From assembly GCA_014360055.1 (NCBI GenBank), contig JACIYH010000002.1, positions 102,673 to 140,627 on the forward strand: 37,955 bases of DNA, read 5' to 3'. Of the stretch, positions 14,735 to 20,788 are shown piece by piece (within the stretch, counting starts at the first letter, position 1; each line of letters begins with the position of its first letter). A program made the position numbers and the translations under genes. The notes beneath the pieces are model-generated. The model saw only the letters and a program-made list of their open reading frames with translations. It had not been told where the DNA came from and ran no database searches. The stretch is from Bacillota bacterium. Its GTDB lineage: Bacteria; Bacillota; Sulfobacillia; JACIYH01.

Positions 14735-15940
14735 ATGAACCCTGCGGTCCTGGGTTGCGTGGGCACGGCCAAGAACACCGGCAAGACCACGGCTCTCACC
14801 GCCATCCTGGGGGAGGCGCGCCGGCACGGGTACCGGCCGGCCCTCACCAGCATCGGGTACGATGGCGAAGAGCTGGACAACCTGACCGGGCTTCCCAAGC
14901 CGCGGGTGGACGTGGAGCCTGGCGACCTGGTGGCCAGTGCCCTCCCGTGCCTGGAGCGCGCACCTGCAGGGTGGGACGTGGTGGCCGATTGCGGGGTGGC
15001 CACCGCCCTGGGTCCCCTGGTTCTGGCCCGGGTGACCTCCCCCGGCCGGGTGATCCTGGCCGGCCCCGCGCATCGACGGGGGCTGGCGACACTGTGCCGG
15101 TTGCTGGCCGCCCGGCGGGAAGCCGACCTCGTGTTGGTGGACGGGTCTTTCGGCCGGCTTTCGCCCCTGGCCAGGGCCCACGGTATGGTACTTTCCACGG
15201 GGGCGGCCCGTTCCCGTGACCTCGATGCCCTGGGCAGGGAGGCACGGGCCATTGCCGGACTGCTCTCCCTGCCGCGGGAAAGGCTCCGGGGGCTCCCCGG
15301 ACGGCGCCCCCGCCTGTTCCGCCACCTGGGGGCGGAAGAGGGCGAGGAGGCAGCCCGCCTGCTGGCCACGGGCCGGGATGTGCTGGTCGCGGGGATGGTC
15401 ACCCCGGCGGGACTGGCCCGCGTGGCGCACGCCCTGCGCCCGCCCCCCGGCGTGCCCGAGACCCGGACGTCAGGTGGGGTGGCGGGGGGGCCCGGCGCGC
15501 CCGAGGCGCAGGGGTGGGGCCGCCTGGTATTCACCGACCCGGTGCAACTGCTGCTGGCGGGCAAACCCGAGCAGGTCAGTGACGTCGTTTGCCGGATTAT
15601 CTCCCGGGGAGTCCGTTTGGCGGTGGGCAGCGGGCCTGCTATACTGGCGGTGACGGCCAACCCCTACTATCCCGTGCCCCTGGGCGGGGGCCGCTTCCGG
15701 GCCGGCGCGGTGGACGCAGGAGCGCTGCGGACATCCCTCGAGGAGCACCTGGGGGCAGGGGTACCGGTGGTGGACGTGCTCCGGGACGGGCCGGACCGCC
15801 TTTGGCGGGTGGTGGAGGAGAGATTGCTTGCTCGAGGACCGCGGGCGCGTGGACCGGCTGAACCGCTACCTGGCACGGTGCGGGCTGGGTTCCCGGCGCA
15901 AATGCGAGGAACTGATCCGGGCGGGCCGGGTACGGGTTGA
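14735..15940 (+). CDS. P-loop NTPase, candidate B12-mutase reactivase
   Basis: This is a 401-residue protein with an N-terminal Walker A site GTAKNTGKTT (residues ~8-17), then a region with a VVADCG and a DLVLVDGSFGRL strand (Walker-B-like). Its C-terminal third shows no known domain, and the last ~45 residues are low-complexity. It starts three bases after the mutase stop. P-loop proteins encoded beside B12-dependent mutases often release damaged cofactor (MeaB-type, or the reactivases of lysine and ornithine aminomutases), so reactivation is my inference from position. Its 3' end overlaps rluB by 113 bases, and a promoter-like pair lies inside it. The real stop could be ambiguous if a frameshift exists, but none is needed. 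Confidence 0.65.
   Translation: MNPAVLGCVGTAKNTGKTTALTAILGEARRHGYRPALTSIGYDGEELDNLTGLPKPRVDVEPGDLVASALPCLERAPAGWDVVADCGVATALGPLVLARVTSPGRVILAGPAHRRGLATLCRLLAARREADLVLVDGSFGRLSPLARAHGMVLSTGAARSRDLDALGREARAIAGLLSLPRERLRGLPGRRPRLFRHLGAEEGEEAARLLATGRDVLVAGMVTPAGLARVAHALRPPPGVPETRTSGGVAGGPGAPEAQGWGRLVFTDPVQLLLAGKPEQVSDVVCRIISRGVRLAVGSGPAILAVTANPYYPVPLGGGRFRAGAVDAGALRTSLEEHLGAGVPVVDVLRDGPDRLWRVVEERLLARGPRARGPAEPLPGTVRAGFPAQMRGTDPGGPGTG
15617..15645 (+). promoter_or_regulatory. Sigma-A-like promoter inside the NTPase gene
   Basis: TTGGCG (15617-15622) and TATACT (15640-15645) are exactly 17 bases apart. An A/T-rich -10 stands out in this GC-rich coding sequence. It lies ~180 bases ahead of rluB and would let rluB be transcribed apart from the island. 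It may have been the original rluB promoter or may simply be chance. Confidence 0.4.
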
Positions 15941-16658
15941 CGGGGAAGTGGCAGTGCACCCGGGCGTGACAGTGGACCCCGGCCAGCGGGTGACCGTGGA
16001 TGGCAAGTTGGTGCGGCCCGAGGAGCATGTTTACATCGTTTTACATAAACCCGCGGGGTACGTCAGCACGGTGCGAGATCCCCGGGGTCGGCCCACGGTG
16101 CTCGACCTGGTGAGGTCCGACGCCCGCCTCTTCCCGGTGGGGAGACTGGACTGGGATGCCACCGGCCTGCTCCTGCTCACCAACGACGGGGAGATGGCCT
16201 TTCGCCTCACCCATCCCCGCTTCGGCGTGCCCCGCACCTACCGGGCCCTGGTGCGGGGATGTCCCTCGCCGCGTGCCCTGGCCCGTCTGCGCCGGGGGGT
16301 GGAAGTGGGGGGGAAGCCCACCGCCCCCGCCCGGGTAAAGGTGCTGGGCCGGGAGGGAAATGCCACCTGGCTGGAGATCACGGTGCACGAGGGCAGGTAC
16401 CACCAGGTCAAGCTGATGGGGGAGGCGGTGGGTCACCCGGTGCTGCGCCTCACCCGGGTGAGGATGGGTCCCCTCCGCCTGGGCCGCCTCCCGCCCGGCC
16501 GGTTCCGCCACCTCACCGCGCGGGAACTGGCGGCGCTGCGCCAGGCGGTGGACCTGGCACGCCCGGCGGGTATGGTGCGGCAGGAAACCCCTGCAAAGGC
16601 GCGAATATCAAGGCCCAGGGGGGAACGGCATGGAGAAATGGGCCCTGGTCGTGATTGA
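15828..16658 (+). CDS. rluB: 23S rRNA pseudouridine synthase, RluB family
   Basis: This enzyme isomerises uridine to pseudouridine in 23S rRNA helix 89. An N-terminal S4 RNA-binding domain (DRLNRYLARCGLGSRRKCEELIRAGRVRVDG, residues ~8-38) precedes the catalytic domain. The signature HKPAGYVSTVRDPRGRPTV and GRLDWDATGLLLLTNDGE contain the catalytic Asp. EGRYHQVKLMGEAVGHPVLRLTRVRMG ends the core. The TTG at 15828 has GGAGGAGAG 7-8 bases upstream. A GTG at 15849 is an alternative. It is the gene that follows spmAB in B. subtilis. Here the island separates it. The last ~30 residues are a basic tail overlapping the next gene. Confidence 0.95.
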   Translation: MLEDRGRVDRLNRYLARCGLGSRRKCEELIRAGRVRVDGEVAVHPGVTVDPGQRVTVDGKLVRPEEHVYIVLHKPAGYVSTVRDPRGRPTVLDLVRSDARLFPVGRLDWDATGLLLLTNDGEMAFRLTHPRFGVPRTYRALVRGCPSPRALARLRRGVEVGGKPTAPARVKVLGREGNATWLEITVHEGRYHQVKLMGEAVGHPVLRLTRVRMGPLRLGRLPPGRFRHLTARELAALRQAVDLARPAGMVRQETPAKARISRPRGERHGEMGPGRD

Positions 16659-17151
16659 CATGCTGCGCGACTTCGTGGCCGAGGAGGGCAGCCTGTATTG
16701 CGGCCCGGCCGCCTCCGCCCTGGTGGACCGGGTGGCGCGGGAGATCGAGGCCGCCCGCGAGGCCGGGGCACCCGTGGTATACGTGTGCGACCGCCACCTT
16801 CCCGATGACCCCGAGTTCAACATGTTCCCACCCCACTGCGTGGCGGGTTCCCCGGGAGCCCAGGTGGTGCCCGCACTGGCCCCCCGTCCCGGTGACCGGG
16901 TGATCCCCAAGCGGAGATTCAGCGGGTTCTTCGGCACCGACCTGGACCTCACCCTGCGCGAACTGGGCGTGGGCAGGCTGCGCCTGGTGGGTGTGTGCAC
17001 CAACATCTGCGTCCTCTATACGGCCGCCGATGCCCGCATGAGGGGATACGAGGTCGAGGTGCCCCGCGATAAAGTGGCCTCGTTCGATCCCGGTGCCCAC
17101 GAGTGGGCCCTCGAACAGATGGAAAAGGTGCTGGGGGTACGGGTGCAGTAG
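16630..17151 (+). CDS. Isochorismatase-family hydrolase, probable nicotinamidase
   Basis: A cysteine hydrolase of 173 residues. The triad of the family is present: Asp10 in VVIDML, Lys94 in IPKRRFSGF and Cys127 in GVCTNICV. CDRHLPDDPEFNMFPPHCVAGSPGAQ is the metal-binding/substrate loop of nicotinamidase-like members. It begins inside the rluB tail, with AGGGGGGAA five bases upstream of the ATG. It is followed by a nicotinate phosphoribosyltransferase gene, so nicotinamide to nicotinate is the natural reaction. It could instead act on another amide. The pair would recycle nicotinamide into NAD. Confidence 0.85.
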   Translation: MEKWALVVIDMLRDFVAEEGSLYCGPAASALVDRVAREIEAAREAGAPVVYVCDRHLPDDPEFNMFPPHCVAGSPGAQVVPALAPRPGDRVIPKRRFSGFFGTDLDLTLRELGVGRLRLVGVCTNICVLYTAADARMRGYEVEVPRDKVASFDPGAHEWALEQMEKVLGVRVQ

Positions 17152-17174
17152 CCCCATCCAGCGCGAGCGGAGGG

Positions 17175-18212
17175 ATGACGTTGCAGGAGTTCCTGAACCT
17201 CTCGGAAGTACCTGACTTCGACCCCGGGCCCCGTTTGCTCCATTCCGCCACCCCTGAGGAAGTGGCCAGGGGAGCTACCACGGACATCTACTTTCTGCGC
17301 ACCTACGAGATCCTGCGGCGTCTCGGGAAACTGGACACGCCGGTGGTGGCCGAGATCTTCACCAGCCGGGCGGGGGTGATGGCCGGGGTGACGGAATGCC
17401 GGCAACTCCTCACCGGACGCGGGGTGGAGGTATGGGCCCTGCCGGAGGGCGAGGAATTCACTCAAAAAGAAGTGGTGATGCGCATATCTGGTCCCTACGG
17501 GGCTTTTGGCCTGCTGGAAACCCCCCTCCTGGGCATCCTGGCCTCCAACTGTGCCTGGGCGACCGCGGCGCGGGAGTGTCGCCGGGCGGCGGGCGACAAG
17601 CCCGTGATCTGCTTCGGGGCGCGGCACGTGCACCCGGCGGTCGCCCCCGTCATGGAAAGGGCCGCGCTGGTGGGAGGGGCCAGTGGAGCCAGTTGCATCA
17701 TGGCCGCGCGCCTGGCGGGACGGCTCCCGTCCGGCACCATCCCTCACGCCGCCATCCTCATCGTGGGGGACACCGTGGAGGTGGCGCGGGCTTACGACCG
17801 CTACATGCCGCCCGACGCGCCCCGCATAATACTCGTCGATACCTTCAAGGACGAAGCAGAAGAGTCGCTGCGGGTGGCACGGGCACTGGGACCGGCCCTC
17901 GACGGAGTGCGGCTGGACACCCCTGCGGAGCGGGGGGGCGTGACACCCGAACTGGTGCAGGAAGTGAGGCAGCGCCTGGATCAGGCCGGTTTCCGTGACG
18001 TGAAGATCTTCGTGTCCGGTGGGCTTGACCCCGCCCGCATTGCTCTGCTGTCGCAGGCCGGCGCCGATGCCTTCGGGGTGGGCAGCTACATCTCCGGGAG
18101 CCGGCCCATAGACATGACCATGGACCTCAAGGAGGTGGCCGGGCAACCTGTGGCCAAGCGGGGTCGCATCCCGGGGATCACCCCCGCCACCCGGCTGCAG
18201 AAGATCCTGTGA
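17175..18212 (+). CDS. pncB: Nicotinate phosphoribosyltransferase
   Basis: This enzyme makes nicotinate mononucleotide from nicotinate and PRPP in NAD salvage. At 345 residues it matches the short bacterial/archaeal form. Motifs are ATTDIYFLRTYEILRR near the N terminus, the VICFGARHVHPAVAPVMERAA region, GGASGASCIMAARL, PHAAILIVGDTVEVARAYDRY and FVSGGLDPARIALL, where the substrate phosphate site is expected. The ATG at 17175 is directly against a GGAGG site, while a TTG at 17181 would be ideally spaced from it, so the start may be six bases later. It is paired with the nicotinamidase-like gene 23 bases upstream. Confidence 0.9.
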   Translation: MTLQEFLNLSEVPDFDPGPRLLHSATPEEVARGATTDIYFLRTYEILRRLGKLDTPVVAEIFTSRAGVMAGVTECRQLLTGRGVEVWALPEGEEFTQKEVVMRISGPYGAFGLLETPLLGILASNCAWATAARECRRAAGDKPVICFGARHVHPAVAPVMERAALVGGASGASCIMAARLAGRLPSGTIPHAAILIVGDTVEVARAYDRYMPPDAPRIILVDTFKDEAEESLRVARALGPALDGVRLDTPAERGGVTPELVQEVRQRLDQAGFRDVKIFVSGGLDPARIALLSQAGADAFGVGSYISGSRPIDMTMDLKEVAGQPVAKRGRIPGITPATRLQKIL

Positions 18213-18460
18213 GAGACAGGGGCAGGGAGGAACCTACCCGCGTTTTCCGGCGTCCCACCGGCGGCCGCACCACTTCCCCGGCCCGGCGCAAGGCTGCCGC
18301 ACGGGCACGTTCCCCCGGGCGCGGGGCGGTGCGCCGGGGCGGGGTGGCCGTCCCCGGGTGGAACCCGTTTGCCCGGCCGGGGCTCTTCCTCGCCGTCACT
18401 GCGGGCGTTTTCCTCCTCGGGCTCATACTCGGCTTCGTACTGGGCCTGCGGGGCCATTAA
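18209..18460 (+). CDS. Small basic single-pass membrane protein
   Basis: An 83-residue protein with an Arg-rich N-terminal half (about 18 arginines in the first 47 residues) and one transmembrane helix (residues ~58-79, LFLAVTAGVFLLGLILGFVL). The GTG start overlaps the pncB stop (GTGA). I recognise no family. The inside-positive rule suggests that the basic half is cytoplasmic. Low-complexity, Arg/Pro/Gly-rich sequence makes it hard to tell from a chance open frame, but the clear membrane helix and coupled start favour a real gene. Confidence 0.5.
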   Translation: MRDRGREEPTRVFRRPTGGRTTSPARRKAAARARSPGRGAVRRGGVAVPGWNPFARPGLFLAVTAGVFLLGLILGFVLGLRGH

Positions 18461-18490
18461 CCGGCACCCTATGGCGTGGAGGTGCGTGCA

Positions 18491-19384
18491 TTGGGTGCTG
18501 CCTACCTGAACCTCGACCCCGGGGCGATCAGAGCCCGGGCGGAGGCCGCCTGGGAACTGGCCGATCCGTGCCGGCTGTGCCCCCGGGAATGCGGCGTGCG
18601 GCGCCGGGCAGGACAGGTGGGGGTGTGCCGGACGGGCGAGCAGGCGGTTGTGTCCAGCTACGGGCCCCACTTCGGTGAAGAACCGCCCCTCACGGGCTGG
18701 CGGGGCTCGGGGACCATCTTTTTCGGCCACTGCAATCTGCGCTGCCTGTACTGCCAGAACTACCAGATCAGCCAGGAGGGGGAAGGACGGGAGGCGAGTC
18801 CGCTGGAACTGGCCCAGATGATGCTTACCCTGGAACACTGGGGATGCCACAATATCAACCTGGTCAGTCCCACCCACGTGATCCCACAGATCCTCTCCGC
18901 TTTGGAAATTGCAGCAACCCGTGGTCTTTCCGTCCCGCTGGTGTATAATACGGGCGGGTATGACGCCGTCCCCGCCTTGCGTCTGCTGGAAGGCGTCGTG
19001 GACATCTACATGCCCGACATGAAATACGCGGACCCAGAAGTGGGGAAGAGGCTGTCCGGCATACCTGACTACCCGCAGCGTAACCGGGAGGCCGTGCGGG
19101 AGATGCACCGCCAGGTGGGTGACCTGGTGATAGAGAACGGGCTGGCCACGCGCGGCCTGCTCGTGCGCCACCTGGTGCTGCCCCACGACCTGGCGGGGAC
19201 AGAAGAGGTGGTGCGTTTCCTGGCGGAAGAGATCTCCCCGCGCACCTACCTGAACGTTATGGGGCAGTATCGGCCATGTTACCGTGCCCGGGAAGTCGGC
19301 GAACTGGCCCGGCCCGTGAGCAGACCGGAGTACGTGCGGGCGGTGGCCATAGCACGAAGGGCCGGGCTGCGGCTGGCCGGGTGA
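18491..19384 (+). CDS. Radical SAM protein, PflX-like
   Basis: This is a radical SAM enzyme with an N-terminal cysteine set (CRLCPRECGVRRR, then GVCRTGE, residues ~27-50) and the radical SAM cluster motif CNLRCLYCQN (residues ~79-88). YNTGGYD and VDIYMPDMKYADPEVGKRLSGIPDYP follow. It matches the family of uncharacterised Fe-S proteins related to pyruvate formate-lyase activase (COG1313). The target is unknown, perhaps a protein radical. I favour the TTG at 18491, seven bases after GGAGGT. An in-frame GTG at 18476 would lie upstream of that site. It is followed by cmk, with no sign of a shared function. Confidence 0.85.
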   Translation: MGAAYLNLDPGAIRARAEAAWELADPCRLCPRECGVRRRAGQVGVCRTGEQAVVSSYGPHFGEEPPLTGWRGSGTIFFGHCNLRCLYCQNYQISQEGEGREASPLELAQMMLTLEHWGCHNINLVSPTHVIPQILSALEIAATRGLSVPLVYNTGGYDAVPALRLLEGVVDIYMPDMKYADPEVGKRLSGIPDYPQRNREAVREMHRQVGDLVIENGLATRGLLVRHLVLPHDLAGTEEVVRFLAEEISPRTYLNVMGQYRPCYRAREVGELARPVSRPEYVRAVAIARRAGLRLAG

Positions 19385-19451
19385 CCCGTGCGGGTGGGCC
19401 GGTTCCCCCGGACTGTCCCGGACACTGGAGAGGTGTCTCCCCTACACGCGC

Positions 19452-20165
19452 ATGACGGACGGAAGAGGGAAAGAACCGATCATTGTCGAAAGGAAAGGCC
19501 AAAAGGGCCGCCGGGGAAGGCTTGTCGCCATCGACGGACCGGCGGGAGCGGGAAAAAGTACGGTGGCCAGGCGGGTGGCGGATAGGCTGGGTTACCTGTA
19601 TATCGATACCGGGGGTATGTACCGGGCCCTCACTTTGAAGGCCCTGCGGGTGGGTGTGGACCCCGGCGACGGGGCGGCCGTGGCCCGGCTGGCCTCGTCC
19701 ACGCGTATCTCCGTGGATTCCTCGGGGCGCATCCTCCTCGACGGCGAGGACGTCACGGCCGCGATCCGGTGTCCCGCCGTCTCCGCTGCCGTGAGCCGGG
19801 TGGCCGGGTGGCCTGCCGTGCGGAAGATCCTCACCCGGCGCATGCGGGAACTGGCCGGGTGTGGTGGAGCGGTGCTGGAGGGACGTGATGTGGGGACCTG
19901 CGTCGTCCCGCACGCCGACTGCAAGGTGTTCCTGACCGCCTCCCCGGAAGAAAGGGCAAAGCGCAGGTGGCGGGAACTCAGGGAGGCGGGGTACGCGGTG
20001 TCCCTCGCGGAGGTGTACGAGAACCTCGTTACCCGCGACCGCGCGGACTCCAGCCGGGGGTTGGCGCCGCTTACGGTTGCGGAGGACGCGGTGGTGATTG
20101 ACACCACGGATCTGGACGTGGAGGAGACGGTGGAGGCGGTGTTGCGGCTGTGCACGGACCGGTGA
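19452..20165 (+). CDS. cmk: Cytidylate kinase
   Basis: This kinase phosphorylates CMP/dCMP with ATP. The P-loop IDGPAGAGKSTVARRVADRLGYLYIDTGGMYRALT (residues ~27-62) is the family signature. GRDVGTCVVPHADCKVFLTASPEERAKRRW and TRDRADSSRGLAPL follow. The ATG at 19452 gives a ~26-residue polar extension before the kinase fold, so a start nearer the P-loop is possible. Gene order cmk-plsC-ispH-rpsA is common in Clostridia-like Bacillota. Its 3' end overlaps plsC by 16 bases. Confidence 0.96.
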   Translation: MTDGRGKEPIIVERKGQKGRRGRLVAIDGPAGAGKSTVARRVADRLGYLYIDTGGMYRALTLKALRVGVDPGDGAAVARLASSTRISVDSSGRILLDGEDVTAAIRCPAVSAAVSRVAGWPAVRKILTRRMRELAGCGGAVLEGRDVGTCVVPHADCKVFLTASPEERAKRRWRELREAGYAVSLAEVYENLVTRDRADSSRGLAPLTVAEDAVVIDTTDLDVEETVEAVLRLCTDR

Positions 20166-20788
20166 CCCTGTCCTACCGGCTGGCCAGAACCCTGGTGACG
20201 GCCGCCCTGAAGGTGCTCTTCTTCTGGAGGGTGGAAGGACGCGAGCACATTCCCCCCGAGGGACCTGTGCTTTTGTGTTGCAACCACCTGAGTGCATGGG
20301 ACCCCCCCGTGGTGGGTTGCGCCGCCACCCGCCAGGTGTACTTCATGGCCAAACGGGAACTCTGGCGCATACCGGTGCTGCGCACGGTGATCACCGCCCT
20401 GGGCGCCTATCCGGTTGATCGCGACCGGGTGGACATCTCCACCGTGCGCAGGTCACTCCAGATCCTGGAACAGGGCGGGACCCTCGGGCTCTTTCCCGAA
20501 GGGACGAGGAGCCGCACGGGTCGGTTGGGGCCCCTCCGCAGCGGGGCTGCCAAGCTGGCTTTGCGTACGGGGGCCGCGGTGGTCCCCATGGCCATCATCG
20601 GCCCCTACCGGTGGTTCCGACCCCTCTATGTACGGATCGGCAAGCCCCTCTACTTCGGCCGAGATAGCGACCCCAGCCGGGAGAAGGTGCGGGCGGTCCG
20701 GGACGAGATAGCGCGGGCGTTAGGGGCGCTGCTGGAGGGCTCCAATTCTGTCGAGGCAGGCAAACGTCGTGAAGGTACTGTTGGCTAG
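20150..20788 (+). CDS. plsC: 1-acyl-sn-glycerol-3-phosphate acyltransferase
   Basis: This enzyme makes phosphatidic acid by acylating the sn-2 position of lysophosphatidate. The catalytic NHLSAWD motif (HX4D, His46 and Asp51) and FPEGTRS (residues 115-121) are in place, and VVPMAIIGPYRWF gives motif IV. At 212 residues it is the usual length and has a hydrophobic N terminus. Two GTG starts, 20150 and 20162, are possible. The second overlaps the cmk stop. The ispH-rpsA gene begins before its stop, so cmk, plsC and ispH-rpsA are likely one transcript. Confidence 0.94.
   Translation: MHGPVTLSYRLARTLVTAALKVLFFWRVEGREHIPPEGPVLLCCNHLSAWDPPVVGCAATRQVYFMAKRELWRIPVLRTVITALGAYPVDRDRVDISTVRRSLQILEQGGTLGLFPEGTRSRTGRLGPLRSGAAKLALRTGAAVVPMAIIGPYRWFRPLYVRIGKPLYFGRDSDPSREKVRAVRDEIARALGALLEGSNSVEAGKRREGTVG

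Noticed and set aside
14735-15940. Frameshift or pseudogene at the end of the NTPase gene because of the 113-base overlap with rluB
   Set aside because: Both frames are open and rluB has a good TTG start; the NTPase tail is low-complexity, so a simple run-on overlap explains it.
18944-18949. TATAAT inside the radical SAM gene
   Set aside because: It is the translation of the codons for VYN in a conserved stretch (LVYNTGGYD), and no -35 box lies at 16-18 bases.
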